Below are positions 44,290 to 54,640 of a stretch of 64,000 nt of DNA, piece by piece. Both the position numbers and the translations under genes were made by a program. Every line of letters begins with the position of its first letter. The stretch's first letter is position 1. A model generated the notes under the pieces. It saw only the letters and a program-made list of their open reading frames with translations, was not told the origin of the DNA and searched no databases. This stretch comes from Caldisphaera lagunensis DSM 15908 (lineage in GTDB: Archaea > Thermoproteota > Thermoprotei_A > Sulfolobales > Acidilobaceae), in NCBI RefSeq assembly GCF_000317795.1, contig NC_019791.1, positions 558,001-622,000 of the forward strand. Direction: 5' to 3'.

Positions 44290-47118
44290 GTGAGTGTGAG
44301 ATGGTTCGCTGGAATTTATAATAAAAATGGGATTTCTTTAAAGGTTTTAGTCGGAATTGTTCTTGTGGTAGTAATTGTTGTTGGATTATATGCATATTAT
44401 AATTATAAAATAAGTGAAGGTAAAGCTCCTAAGCAAATTATATCTAACATTACAACAGAAACTACAAGCCAAATTAAAAATGCAACTATATTAAATAATC
44501 TACAGCCTTTGTTGCCTCAAAGCTATTCTATACAGGTAAATGAACCGTTGCAAGTAAATATACCAATTTTTAGCCAAGGTGATATTGCAAGTGTTTATGA
44601 AGGAAACGGGAAAATTATTAAAATTAATAATAATACATTCAATGTCTCATATGAATACCCTGGTCAATACCTCCTATATTATAATTTATACAATAACAAT
44701 TCATTAATAGGAAGTTCATCAGAGAATTTAATTCAAATAATCGTGTTCCCATATTTTAACTTTAGTCAGTCATCATTGCTAACTATTCCTGTTATGTCAT
44801 TGAATAAAGGCTCAATAATAAGTTTGGGCGAACAATTTAATATATCTATTGGATTTTTGCAACCACCATCTGGTCAAAACATGACAATTTATGAATATGT
44901 TTTATCTCTTGGTAATGGAACAACTTTAACAATACCTGCTTTAAATTCTACAGGCTATGCAGAACAGGTAGCTTTAACTGGATCTGGAAATATTAGCTAT
45001 ATAGAACCTTCTAAAAATCCCATAACTCTTTCATTTAACGAACCTGGTTTATATGCTATATCATTAACAATAATAACTAAAAACGTTTCATCTGGAAAAA
45101 CATATAACTATACAACATATCAAAGCGTTGCAGTATCATCAGAAAACATGAAATTCAGCCTATATTCTTCACAATCAACCATTTCGAATCCAGGTATAAT
45201 AGTAGATGCTGAAGTTGTTCCGGGAGGACCCTTTACATTTGATCCTTTATTATGGATTGATACCATAAGCCAAGAAGTTATTAACAATATATATGGATCT
45301 TTGATTTGGTATTATCAATCAAGTACAACTAAATTTATACCTATGCTTGCAGAATACATACCAACTGTTGGTAATTGGTCAAACACAACTGCTAGATATT
45401 TATATGGAGCAATTTCACCAAATTATACAATTTACATATTTAAAATAAGACCTGGTTTAAAGGCATCTAATGGAGATCCTATAACAGCATATGATGTATG
45501 GTATACTATGATAAGAGCCCTGGTTTGCGCAGGGGGATTCCCTGGCGCTGAAGGTACATATTTAGCCCCATTTACTATACCTAATTATAATTTTTCCACA
45601 TTTATAATAGCTTCACCAACAGATTCATTAGGTGCAAAAGAAATAATAAACTCAGTATCTTATGACAATCAAACTAATACTGTAACATTTCATTTAGTTC
45701 AACCTGTAAATCCGACGTTTTTCTTTAATATTATGACATCTTTTGATTATGTTATGGATGCAAAATGGCTAGAGAGCGTAGGGGATGGATTAAATTTAAC
45801 GGGGCTTTATAATAATAACTTCACTCAATTAGCTGAAGCATTTTATCAATATCAACAAACATGCAATGCTGGAAACTATAATACACAAGTTCAATGGCCA
45901 TCATCAAATGCAGGTTTTACAGGTTTATATTATATTGCATCATTTACGCCCGGAGAAAGCGTTGTATTAAAACCAAACCCATACTGGCTTAATAACATAA
46001 CTTATTTTCCAAAACCAAACAATACAATTATTATAGATTGGGTTCAGGATCCGACAACTGCATTAAATATGCTAGCAAGCGGTGAGGCTGATATAGTAAC
46101 ATTTCCAAAAATAGAAATATCTCCATATTTACCGAAATTAGAGCAGTTACAGTCCCAAGGAAAGGCAAAGATCTATGGATTTTCATCATTAAACATATGG
46201 TATTATGATTTCAATTTAAATATAAGTGTGCCATTATTAAAACAAATAAATCCATCTTATAATATTCCATCATATTATTTTGCAAATCCATTGGTTAGAA
46301 AAGCATTTGCTTATGCATTTAATTATTCTGAATACATAAACGACATATTAGGGAACTCAAAATATCATATGAATTTTGGACAGCCATGGTGTGGAGTCCT
46401 TTTACCTGGGGTAGATTATTCAGTTCCTCCATCAGAATTAAGCAATTGCCCAACATTTAACTTAACATATGCAAAGCAATTAATGGAAGAATCAGGATTT
46501 TACAACATATCAGTGTACTTCCCAATAATTGTATCAAGCGGTGATACTGTTGATTTCACAGCAGCAGAGATGTGGGCACAAGCATTACATGAAATGGATC
46601 CAAACATAAATGCTCAACCATTATATATGCCTTGGTCAACAATACTTAGCTATGATATACCAGCTGTTAATCCTATGCCAATTTATTATATAGATTGGAA
46701 CGGATTGCCTATATCATGGGATTGGTTACCATTTAATTATCAAGAAGGTTCTATAAATGCAGCACCTAATGCTTGGAACATATCATTCCTTACCAGTTTA
46801 TCTTTAGAATTCAATTCTACTAATAATACATATGTAGGAGCATTAATATGGCAAGAAGCTCAACAATTTAAGCAACTAGTTAATTTGATAAATGAGGCTG
46901 ATAATGCTGATGTCGAAGGATGGAGTAATGCTAGTGTTATAATTAAAGAAGCTCAGCAGCAAGCAATAAATTTGTACACTATGGTATATGTGGTTATACC
47001 AAACAAGTTTTTAATATTAGCTCCTTATATGAAGCCTTACCAGAATAATATTGGATGGGAATCAAATCCAGCTTATACTAATGGTTTGGAACAGGAATTC
47101 TGGTGGTGGACAAAATAA
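44290..47118 (+). CDS. PKD-fused family-5 solute-binding protein, paralogue 2
   Basis: 942 residues, beginning GTG at 44290 (AGGTGA directly upstream). Membrane helix (about 18-36), two PKD-like domains (about 75-150 and 175-285), then SBP_bac_5 (about 300-935). Blocks such as FNLTYAKQLMEESGF and TTYQSVAVSS are near-identical at DNA level to the paralogues, whereas other parts of the binding domain (DPLLWIDTISQEVINNI) are clearly different. Preceded by AT-rich DNA with repeated AATATTTTAATAATA (44185 and 44214). It has no permease partner in the window. It may bind a peptide different from that of the other two. Confidence 0.83.
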   Translation: MSVRWFAGIYNKNGISLKVLVGIVLVVVIVVGLYAYYNYKISEGKAPKQIISNITTETTSQIKNATILNNLQPLLPQSYSIQVNEPLQVNIPIFSQGDIASVYEGNGKIIKINNNTFNVSYEYPGQYLLYYNLYNNNSLIGSSSENLIQIIVFPYFNFSQSSLLTIPVMSLNKGSIISLGEQFNISIGFLQPPSGQNMTIYEYVLSLGNGTTLTIPALNSTGYAEQVALTGSGNISYIEPSKNPITLSFNEPGLYAISLTIITKNVSSGKTYNYTTYQSVAVSSENMKFSLYSSQSTISNPGIIVDAEVVPGGPFTFDPLLWIDTISQEVINNIYGSLIWYYQSSTTKFIPMLAEYIPTVGNWSNTTARYLYGAISPNYTIYIFKIRPGLKASNGDPITAYDVWYTMIRALVCAGGFPGAEGTYLAPFTIPNYNFSTFIIASPTDSLGAKEIINSVSYDNQTNTVTFHLVQPVNPTFFFNIMTSFDYVMDAKWLESVGDGLNLTGLYNNNFTQLAEAFYQYQQTCNAGNYNTQVQWPSSNAGFTGLYYIASFTPGESVVLKPNPYWLNNITYFPKPNNTIIIDWVQDPTTALNMLASGEADIVTFPKIEISPYLPKLEQLQSQGKAKIYGFSSLNIWYYDFNLNISVPLLKQINPSYNIPSYYFANPLVRKAFAYAFNYSEYINDILGNSKYHMNFGQPWCGVLLPGVDYSVPPSELSNCPTFNLTYAKQLMEESGFYNISVYFPIIVSSGDTVDFTAAEMWAQALHEMDPNINAQPLYMPWSTILSYDIPAVNPMPIYYIDWNGLPISWDWLPFNYQEGSINAAPNAWNISFLTSLSLEFNSTNNTYVGALIWQEAQQFKQLVNLINEADNADVEGWSNASVIIKEAQQQAINLYTMVYVVIPNKFLILAPYMKPYQNNIGWESNPAYTNGLEQEFWWWTK

Positions 47119-47560
47119 TTAAAAATTATTCTAGCTTTTAGATTTCTTGTTTTTAATTATCTTATTAATTTTCTATTTATCTAAGAAATTTTTAAAAGCA
47201 ATAATTATGAAATTTTATTGAAGAATTTTAGATTCTATTCCTTAGGGTTTGAAGCTATGCAGGATTTACAAAATGTAGGCAGAAAGCCTCGCCTGTGGGG
47301 ATTAATGCCTACAAAATTTTTAAATCATAGAAATACAAACATTTTGTAAAAAATAAATGGGAATGATTCTCTGAGCTTCTTGTCTGCCCCAGACGAGAGA
47401 TGTAAACACGAACCGATGAGGGAATACTTTATGGCAGGTATGAAATCAGATGTGAAATCAAACGGGGAAAATAAATAACTCTTTAAAAACATCTAAACAT
47501 GTTTATTATAAATAATTATATAATTTTATCACCATAAAGGTGAGGCCTATCACTTTATTG
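47119..47560. other. Intergenic region between convergent genes with two hairpins
   Basis: An 8-bp inverted repeat TGTAGGCA/TGCCTACA (47274-47281, 47306-47313; 24-nt loop) encloses GCCTCGCCTGTGGGG. A 9-bp hairpin TCTTGTCTG-CCC-CAGACGAGA follows at 47378-47398. A 40-codon open frame from about 47358 to 47478 ends MKSDVKSNGENK but has no start or known match. The hairpins and a CCTGTGG sequence faintly recall the tnpB relic at 36150. Not firmly identified. Confidence 0.45.
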
Positions 47561-48010
47561 CTAATAAGGGGTAGCCGTTTCTATTCTCATCTCATCCCTT
47601 TTAACTGGACTTGATGTTGGGAATTGTGTTCTATCTGCATAATTATATGAATAATATTGAGGCTTTAATCTTTCCACGATTAATTTATATGCTTTTTCTG
47701 GGTTTGTATGATTTCCACATGTATATACATCTACTGTTGCATATCTATACTCCTTCCAAGTATGTATTACTATATGACTTTCATTTACTAATGCCATTAC
47801 TGATACGCCGCCTTTAATACCAGGTATCTTCCAGCTCATTAGTTGTATTAAAGTGGCATTAGCAGCCTTAACTGCATCAAGAACTGTTTGTCTTATTAAT
47901 TCTTCATCATCTGCTATTTCTGGTTTTAAACCATATAAACTACCGTAAACATGCTTCCCTACAATAAAATCCACATCACTACGGGATTCTTCATTCACTT
48001 CTAAGTTCAT
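47561..48010 (-). CDS. speH: Pyruvoyl-dependent S-adenosylmethionine or arginine decarboxylase proenzyme
   Basis: 149 residues of the class 1B AdoMetDC fold. The self-cleavage site is LVNESHIVIHTW: the bond between Glu77 and Ser78 is cleaved to make the pyruvoyl group. VDVYTCGNHTNP follows. Crenarchaea have two paralogues of this size, an AdoMetDC and an arginine decarboxylase that evolved from it, and I cannot tell which one this is. The product would feed polyamine synthesis; the AdoMetDC role would generate methylthioadenosine for the MTAP at 54641. The strong AGGAGGG lies just before the ATG at 48010. It is divergent from thioredoxin. Confidence 0.85.
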   Translation of the reverse strand: MNLEVNEESRSDVDFIVGKHVYGSLYGLKPEIADDEELIRQTVLDAVKAANATLIQLMSWKIPGIKGGVSVMALVNESHIVIHTWKEYRYATVDVYTCGNHTNPEKAYKLIVERLKPQYYSYNYADRTQFPTSSPVKRDEMRIETATPY

Positions 48011-48249
48011 GCCCTCCTAGATTTCTAATGATAAATGCTATAGCAAGCCTTATTAAGCTATTTGTATCTTATACTAATTTAACGTATAATGAGAATACAA
48101 AATCGTTATAGTGTTATGTATTACTAAAAAATTTAAAGTTAACTAATGATAAAAATGATTAAATTATAAACTAAAAATACAAATTAATCAGAATTTATAG
48201 TAACATTTTTAACTTGTTTTGTTAAACATAAAACTTAAGGCGATAAAGT

Positions 48250-48693
48250 ATGCCAGATATATCAGATTTAGATGATCCAGAATTAAAGGAAATATTATCT
48301 AGAAAAGCTATGGAAATAATTAAAGAATCAAGCAAAAAAGATAATAATAAAAATATTGATATAAATGAAGGACCTATAGAATTAAATGATAATAATTTTG
48401 ATGAATTTATTTCCAAAAATAAAGGGGTTGTAGTTGATTTTTGGGCTCCATGGTGTGCTCCATGTCATATGTTATCACCTATGTTAGAGGATCTATCAAC
48501 AAAATATACAGATATAAAATTTGTTAAGGTTAATGCTGATGAATCTCCAATGACTGCGAGTAAATTTTATGTGATGAGCTTACCAACCACAATGCTATTT
48601 CTAAATGGAGAGCCTGTAGATAGGATTGTTGGCGTAGTTCCTTACGAAGTTTTAGAGGAGAGGATAAGATGGCTACAAGCAAAGTTGTATTAA
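48250..48693 (+). CDS. trx: Thioredoxin with N-terminal charged extension
   Basis: 147 residues. Residues 42-147 are a standard thioredoxin: FWAPWCAPCHML (active Cys69, Cys72), KVNADESPMTASKFYVMSLPTTMLFLNG (cis-Pro). The first about 35 residues (DPELKEILSRKAMEIIKESSKKDNN) form a charged helix absent from canonical thioredoxins. It keeps redox partners reduced. An AAGGCGA lies before the ATG. The gene overlaps the next one by 25 bp, so the two are translationally coupled. Confidence 0.9.
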   Translation: MPDISDLDDPELKEILSRKAMEIIKESSKKDNNKNIDINEGPIELNDNNFDEFISKNKGVVVDFWAPWCAPCHMLSPMLEDLSTKYTDIKFVKVNADESPMTASKFYVMSLPTTMLFLNGEPVDRIVGVVPYEVLEERIRWLQAKLY

Positions 48694-49316
48694 TTGGAAT
48701 TAACTCTTTAAGTTATGGAGAATTTATGATATGTAAACCAAAAACCCTATTATATCTCTTAGGCAATTCGTTTAGGGGAGTTGTAGAAAATAATCCCCCT
48801 AAAGATGCTATTTCATCATGGCTTTCTATATTTAGTTTGAATAGAACTAATAACAATGAGTCAATTAATAAACTCGATGATCTGCCCTTAATAAAATTAG
48901 TAAACCCTATTTTAATTAATATACCGATAAGTAATCCTACATATGGAAGAGTTAACATAAAATTAGATCAAAGTATATCATATCAAGAAGAGATAGATAC
49001 TGTTATGAATGAGATAATGGAAAACCAAGAAAATGGGCCAATTATTTCTGGAATTACTGCTCTGGAAAGGATAGACGATAAATCATGTGAAATTTATAAT
49101 GCAATAGATAAAATGTTATTAAATGTTATAAGGAATGTAGATGAGTTTATAATATTTTCACCTTATGGGATGAAAAAAGGGAAAATAAATGAACCCTATG
49201 GGGTTTATTTATCATCGAGACCTAGGCCCAATGAACATGATACAGTCAAACTTTGGGAGATAGGTCAAATATTTGTAGACATAGTTAAAGGAGATAATGT
49301 GCAAGATGATTTTTAA
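48669..49316 (+). CDS. Unidentified protein, overlapping with thioredoxin
   Basis: 215 residues, not recognised. It contains LIGINSLSYGEFMI near the start, a central low-complexity and acidic part, and a C-terminal FIIFSPYGMKKGKINEPYGVYLSSRPRPNEHDTVKLWEIGQIFVDI, which loosely recalls the terminal part of phosphodiesterases but lacks their metal motifs. It starts inside the last 25 bp of thioredoxin and its end overlaps the convergent reductase by 4 bp. It may be a redox partner of the thioredoxin, on grounds of coupling alone. Confidence 0.7.
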   Translation: MATSKVVLIGINSLSYGEFMICKPKTLLYLLGNSFRGVVENNPPKDAISSWLSIFSLNRTNNNESINKLDDLPLIKLVNPILINIPISNPTYGRVNIKLDQSISYQEEIDTVMNEIMENQENGPIISGITALERIDDKSCEIYNAIDKMLLNVIRNVDEFIIFSPYGMKKGKINEPYGVYLSSRPRPNEHDTVKLWEIGQIFVDIVKGDNVQDDF

Positions 49317-50644
49317 AATTTAGTTAATAAAGATCTAGCTGCTAAAATTACCGGATCCCAACTTCTTGATATGGCAGGCATATAGGCATGTTCTAAATAA
49401 AACAAATCATACAACGTATTGGATTTCATTATGGCTAACGCAAGCAAATCTATTCTTCCTAAAACTTCTTCTTGGCCTATTATTTGGGCTCCAATTAATT
49501 TTTGGGTATTTTCGTCTGCTATCAACTTAATTATAATCTCTTTTCCTCCAGGATAATATCTAGCCCTTGTATTAGATCTAATTATGGTAGAAATAGTTTT
49601 AAAACCATATTTTTTGGCTTCATTTTCGGTTAATCCTGTTTTTGCAATAAAATACTCTCCATATTTTGTTATAGCCGTACCTATTAATCCTGGAAATCTA
49701 TAATTAACTCCCCCTATATGATTCCCAGCAGTGAATCCCATTTTACCTGCAACAGGTGCAAATGGTTGCCAATCAGGCATTCCTGTTATAATGTTAGTTG
49801 ATTCTGCAACATCACCTACGGCATAAACATCTTTATAACTTGTTCTCATGTATTCATCTGTCTTTATTGCTTTAGTTTCTCCTATCATATTCTTATCATT
49901 GATTAGTTCTGTATTTGGTTCAACACCTATAGAAACTATTGTTCCATCAACTTCGTATTTACCGTTATTAGTAATTATAACCCTTCCCCCATCAGTTATC
50001 TCTAAAACCTCTTCATTTAATTTTAGTTTTATATCTTTAGAGACATAATTGTTGATATATGAAGCCATATCGTTGTCTAGCATCTTATTTAGCAAATACG
50101 CGTTCTTATGTATTAATAAAACATTTTTCCCATTTCTAACCAGCGCTTCTGCCAATTCAACGCCTAGTATCCCACCACCTATTATTGCTACATTATTTAA
50201 GTTCATTATTTTCTCTTTTACTTCTCTTGCCAAAGAGGGGTGATGAACATAGAAAATTCTTGATTCATTATCGTATTTAATCTTCTTAGGCTTAGAACCA
50301 GTTGCTATAGCTAAATAATCATATTCTAATTTAATAATATCATTATTATTTCTATTTTTTGCATAAATAACTCTATTGTCTAAGTCTAGCTCTATTATTT
50401 CATGGTTAATTCTTATATTAACATTTCTTTCTTTTTCAAATTCTTCTGGTGTATATGCTGATAGAAGTTTCTCATCATCGAATAATCCTTCTATAAAATA
50501 AGGTAATCCGCATGGTGCATGACTGATTAAGTTCGTTTTTTCAAATACTATTATATTCATATGGGGTTTTCTCCTTCTGGCCCATGATGCTGTTGTCATT
50601 CCAGCGTCTCCGCCACCTATTATTGCCAATGTTTCTTTGTTCAT
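49313..50644 (-). CDS. CoA-disulfide reductase/NADH oxidase-like flavoprotein
   Basis: 443 residues. FAD motif IIGGGDAGMTTASWARRR, single-cysteine active site HAPCGLPYFIEG (Cys44), second nucleotide motif AIIGGGILGVELAEALVRNG, and DVYAVGDVAES followed by the dimerisation half. The single Cys is the feature of the CoADR/NADH-oxidase/Npx group, which uses a Cys-SSCoA or sulfenic acid, not a disulfide pair. It may detoxify oxygen or polysulfide. It converges with the unknown protein's gene. Confidence 0.85.
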   Translation of the reverse strand: MNKETLAIIGGGDAGMTTASWARRRKPHMNIIVFEKTNLISHAPCGLPYFIEGLFDDEKLLSAYTPEEFEKERNVNIRINHEIIELDLDNRVIYAKNRNNNDIIKLEYDYLAIATGSKPKKIKYDNESRIFYVHHPSLAREVKEKIMNLNNVAIIGGGILGVELAEALVRNGKNVLLIHKNAYLLNKMLDNDMASYINNYVSKDIKLKLNEEVLEITDGGRVIITNNGKYEVDGTIVSIGVEPNTELINDKNMIGETKAIKTDEYMRTSYKDVYAVGDVAESTNIITGMPDWQPFAPVAGKMGFTAGNHIGGVNYRFPGLIGTAITKYGEYFIAKTGLTENEAKKYGFKTISTIIRSNTRARYYPGGKEIIIKLIADENTQKLIGAQIIGQEEVLGRIDLLALAIMKSNTLYDLFYLEHAYMPAISRSWDPVILAARSLLTKF

Positions 50645-50834
50645 TAACTACACCAGTTAAAATTGATACTTAAGAGAAAATAAAAAGTAATACTTATGTT
50701 TCTCTTTTTTGTAACAAAACGATGTTGATTCAAAGATCTCTAATTAGGATTTTAAATAAGCCAATAAAAAGAACTTTCATATCATGAAGAATTTAAGCCA
50801 TTAAAAAAACAAAATATTTATAATATAAAAAGAG

Positions 50835-53657
50835 TTAGCCTTTAATCCACCAATAAAATACAGAATCTCCTCCATTTATTGGATTCTCTTCATATAATAT
50901 TTGATTATTAAATCCATGCATATAGGATTTAATAATCCAAGACAAGGTAGGTTGATATGTATATACGTAAAGATAAAGATCAATTCCAATTTGTTCTGCC
51001 TGTTTATAATATAGTTGTGCGGCAGTTGTATTGCCTGTAAATGCATATTTATCTGCCATTAAAATTAAATTATCCATTTCATTATATTGTTCAGATTCAT
51101 TTTCAAATAGATTAGCAAGAAAAGTATTTCCTTGAGATGCAAAGTATTTGCTTAAGTTCTCAAAATAGGAAACATTCCATCCATTAGGGGCAGGATACAC
51201 ACCACTTGTTTCCAAATATAATGCATCTGTAAAATCATTTGCTAAGGGATAATCGGCATACCATGCGTCATTGTAAACTGGCATCGGGTTTTGGCCTGGA
51301 ATTCCATATGCTCCTATGGTAGAGCTGGGCATATATAAGGGAACAGCATTTATGTTTGGATCCATTTCATGTAATGCTTGTGCCCACATCTCTGCTGCTG
51401 TGAAATCAACAGTATCACCGCTTGATACAATTATTGGGAAGTACACTGATATGTTGTAAAATCCTGATTCTTCCATTAATTGCTTTGCATATGTTAAGTT
51501 AAATGTTGGGCAATTGCTTAATTCTGATGGAGGAACATAATATGGCAAACCATAAACTATAGCTCCGCAATATAGGTTACCGAAATCAAAATGATATTTA
51601 GCATTACCAACTATGTCGTTTATGTATTCAGAATAATTAAATGCATAAGCAAATGCTTTTCTAACCAATGGATTTGCAAAATAATATGATGGAATATGAT
51701 AAGATGGATTCAGACTACTCAAAATAGGTTCGCTTATGTTAGCATTGAAAGTGAAGAAAAACGCAGCTAAGCTGGGGTATTCATATAAAGATGCTACCCC
51801 TTCTGATTCTAATTGCTCTATTGATGGTATGTAATTAGACGGTAAGAAAGTTACTATATCAGCTTGTCCAGATGCAAACATTTCATATGCAGTGTTTGGA
51901 TCTTTAACCCAATATATTATAACAGTATCATTTGGTTTAGGTATGTATGAAATATTTGTGGGCCAATATGGATTTGGTGATAAAACAACGCTTTCTCCAG
52001 GGGTATAAGATTTGATCATGTATGGTCCAGATGATATTGGGTTCCATTGAACTTGTGTATTATAATTACCTTCATCTGCTTGTTGTTGATATGCATAAAA
52101 TCCAGCTGGTGTGAAATTAATTCCTGCCCCTATTTGTTCTAACCATTTAGCATCCAATATACCTGTTCCTTCAGGGTCAGCTAATGCAGTAAATAAGAAT
52201 TGAGGCGTTGCAGGCCTCCATAAATGCAAAGTTACTGTATCTGTTTGGTTATTATAAGTTATTGCATTCATTATTTCATCAAATCCTTGTGTATCATTTG
52301 GTGAAGTAATAACTGAGGTAAATGGTGTATAATTTGGTATGAGGTATTGTGTTAATATCCAACCTGGAGTACCTGGTGTTCCTCCTGCACATAATATATC
52401 CCTTATCAATGAATACCATACATCATATGCTGTTAATGGATCTCCATTAGAGAAATACAAACCAGGTCTTATTTTAAATATGTAAATTGTATAATTTGGT
52501 GAAATTGCTCCATATAAATATCTAGCAGTTATGTTTGACCAATTACCAACAGTTGGTAAATAAGCTGCTGCCATTGGTAAGAAAGATGTTGTTGATGAAC
52601 CATTATAAATAACTAATGTAGAATATATGTTTAAAAGCTCTTCAAATCCTATCGCATCATAATCTATTTGAGGGTCAAAGCTATATGGACCTCCTGGAAC
52701 ATTTTCTGCAACAATTATTGTACCTGGGTTAGGTACTTGCAGGTTTGGTGAATATATTGCAAATGGTGAAGTAGATGATGATACTGCAACGCTTTGATAT
52801 GTTGTATAGTTATATGTTTTCCCAGATGAAACGTTTTTAGTTATTATTGTTAATGATATAGCATATAAACCAGGTTCGTTAAATGAAAGAGTTATGGGAT
52901 TTTTAGAAGGTTCTATATAGCTAATATTTCCAGATCCAGTTAAAGCTACCTCTTCTGCATAGCCTGTAGAATTTAAAGCAGGTATTGTTAAAGTTGTTCC
53001 ATTACCAAAGTTCCATACATATTCATATATAGTCATGTTTTGACCAGATGGTGGTTGCAAAAATCCTCCTGATAAATAAACTGTTTCACCTGTTGAGAAA
53101 ATTGGTGCTGTTGGATTTCTTGTTATGTTAAATGTAATTGTTGGAACTGTAACTAAATCTGATAGGCTTGATGGTACATTTGGTGCTACTGTTATTTCAA
53201 TCATGTTTGATTGAGAAGACCCTATTAATGAACCGCTTTGATATACATTATAATAAACTAAATAATGACCTGGATAATTATAGGTTACATTAACGTATTG
53301 TGATGTTGTGTTTATTATTTTCCCATTACCTGCATAGAATAATGCATATCTATTGCTTGATGGGGTAAATGATGATAATACAAAGTTAATTGGTGTTCCT
53401 GCTACTGATGCATATGTTGATGTTGCAACTGGTTTTAATGTTGAAAGAGTTATTGTACTTGTAGTAGTCGAGGATGTAGTACTTGTAGTAGTACTTGTAA
53501 TGTATGTAGTAGTCGAGGATGTAGTAGTCATTATTGGTTTTTTAGTTGCATAATATGCTGCAACTCCCCCTACAATAATTAATACTATAACGACTACGAC
53601 AATAACATAAAGAGTTACCCTAGACGAGGACCTCTTGTTTCCTTCAATAACTCTCAC
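50835..53657 (-). CDS. PKD-fused family-5 solute-binding protein, paralogue 3
   Basis: 940 residues: membrane helix (about 14-37), a Thr/Ser-rich linker (about 42-75), two PKD-like domains (about 75-160 and 175-290), then SBP_bac_5 (about 305-935). The linker DNA has repeated GTAGTAGTCGAGGATGTA-type units at 53463-53527. Large parts match paralogue 1 almost identically (VPGGPYSFDPQIDYDAIGF, then WNPISSGPYMIKSYTPGE), so 1 and 3 are the closest pair. The protein is exposed outside the cell. No permease or ATPase lies beside it. Confidence 0.85.
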   Translation of the reverse strand: MRVIEGNKRSSSRVTLYVIVVVVIVLIIVGGVAAYYATKKPIMTTTSSTTTYITSTTTSTTSSTTTSTITLSTLKPVATSTYASVAGTPINFVLSSFTPSSNRYALFYAGNGKIINTTSQYVNVTYNYPGHYLVYYNVYQSGSLIGSSQSNMIEITVAPNVPSSLSDLVTVPTITFNITRNPTAPIFSTGETVYLSGGFLQPPSGQNMTIYEYVWNFGNGTTLTIPALNSTGYAEEVALTGSGNISYIEPSKNPITLSFNEPGLYAISLTIITKNVSSGKTYNYTTYQSVAVSSSTSPFAIYSPNLQVPNPGTIIVAENVPGGPYSFDPQIDYDAIGFEELLNIYSTLVIYNGSSTTSFLPMAAAYLPTVGNWSNITARYLYGAISPNYTIYIFKIRPGLYFSNGDPLTAYDVWYSLIRDILCAGGTPGTPGWILTQYLIPNYTPFTSVITSPNDTQGFDEIMNAITYNNQTDTVTLHLWRPATPQFLFTALADPEGTGILDAKWLEQIGAGINFTPAGFYAYQQQADEGNYNTQVQWNPISSGPYMIKSYTPGESVVLSPNPYWPTNISYIPKPNDTVIIYWVKDPNTAYEMFASGQADIVTFLPSNYIPSIEQLESEGVASLYEYPSLAAFFFTFNANISEPILSSLNPSYHIPSYYFANPLVRKAFAYAFNYSEYINDIVGNAKYHFDFGNLYCGAIVYGLPYYVPPSELSNCPTFNLTYAKQLMEESGFYNISVYFPIIVSSGDTVDFTAAEMWAQALHEMDPNINAVPLYMPSSTIGAYGIPGQNPMPVYNDAWYADYPLANDFTDALYLETSGVYPAPNGWNVSYFENLSKYFASQGNTFLANLFENESEQYNEMDNLILMADKYAFTGNTTAAQLYYKQAEQIGIDLYLYVYTYQPTLSWIIKSYMHGFNNQILYEENPINGGDSVFYWWIKG
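53463..53527 (-). repeat. Low-complexity Thr/Ser-linker repeats
   Basis: Repeated GTAGTA/GTACTTGTA/GTCGAGGATGTA units encode the Thr/Ser linker of paralogue 3. This is a coding repeat, not a CRISPR. Confidence 0.7.
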
Positions 53658-54100
53658 CTACTATAAATACACAATTAATACAAACGTTTAAAAAGTTTTT
53701 TATTTTTATTGTTTTAATATTTATATAAAAATGCTAGTAAGACAGGTTTAAAAAGTTTGAAGGAGTTAATTGAGCTTTAAATAATCTTTTAAATGTATTT
53801 ATAATAAACTAGATAATATTCTTCCAAGTAGATCTATAACTATTATGTTATTGTTAAATAAGAATAAATGTAAGTTCTTTCTATTCTATTTGTTCTGCTT
53901 GCTACCATCTGTTTGTAGAGGTGTGACAGATCCTCCACTGCACTATCTCTAATAGGGCTTAATGATAGTCCAAATAACGATGAAATAAGGGCTATTATTA
54001 TGTTATGAGTTGAAATAAGTATTATATTAGAATTATTGGTAACATTGAAATTATAATTAAAGTCTTTTTTAGATTTTAAATATATCTTTTAAATAGATTT
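53658..54100. other. Gene-free stretch
   Basis: AT-rich. The only structure seen is a weak inverted repeat ATCTGT/ACAGAT (53907-53912, 53926-53931) and GAGG/CCTC close by. No ORF, RNA gene or known motif could be assigned. Confidence 0.4.
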
Positions 54101-54592
54101 TCATTTATCATGGGGTTTTCCACTTAGTTGCTCTACTGCATGATTTGCTATAGAGATTAAGATTTCTAGCGATATCTTTACTGCTGAAGGGTTTCCAGGG
54201 CTTACTGCAACTAAGTTTTTGTTTATTATAAATGCTGAAGCTCTGCTTAATACAACTCTATAACCAACATCATTAAAACTCTTCATTCTATGAATTTCTC
54301 CAAATCCAGGTAACTCCTTTTGTGCTATTGATTTTACAACATCTATGCTAATATCTTTTGGGGAAATACCAGTTCCACCTGTTACTAAAATAATATCAGA
54401 AATGTTTAATGAATTATTTAAAGCATTTATTAAGTCTTCTTTATTGTTTTTTATAATTGTCTTAAAGACAAGTTCTTGGTTATATTCTTTTAACATTTTT
54501 TCAACAATGGGTGTTATCTCATCTTTCTTAATTCCATTATAAACGCTATCGCTTGTAACAATTAAAGCAAATCTAGCCAATACTAACACCAA
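54101..54592 (-). CDS. moaB: MoaB/MogA molybdopterin adenylyltransferase
   Basis: 163 residues. ALIVTSDSVYNGIKKDEITPIVEKML, then IILVTGGTGISPKDISIDVV (the GGTGISPxD motif), then LPGFGEIHRMKSFNDVGYRVVLSRASAFII and LVAVSPGNPSAVKI. It activates molybdopterin with AMP before metal insertion. The start is TTG at 54592 or GTG at 54589, with no clear ribosome-binding site, so it may be leaderless. It is divergent from MTAP by 48 bp. Confidence 0.9.
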   Translation of the reverse strand: MVLVLARFALIVTSDSVYNGIKKDEITPIVEKMLKEYNQELVFKTIIKNNKEDLINALNNSLNISDIILVTGGTGISPKDISIDVVKSIAQKELPGFGEIHRMKSFNDVGYRVVLSRASAFIINKNLVAVSPGNPSAVKISLEILISIANHAVEQLSGKPHDK

Positions 54593-54640
54593 AGATTAAT
54601 GAATTGAAGAAAAATTAAAACTTATCCCCTTATATTTTAA

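Noticed and set aside
53463-53527. Possible short repeat array resembling CRISPR
   Set aside because: The units code for a Thr/Ser linker, have no unique spacers and lie within an intact reading frame.
53353-53553. Val/Asp-rich ORF over the Thr/Ser linker
   Set aside because: Shadow of the repeated linker DNA in paralogue 3.
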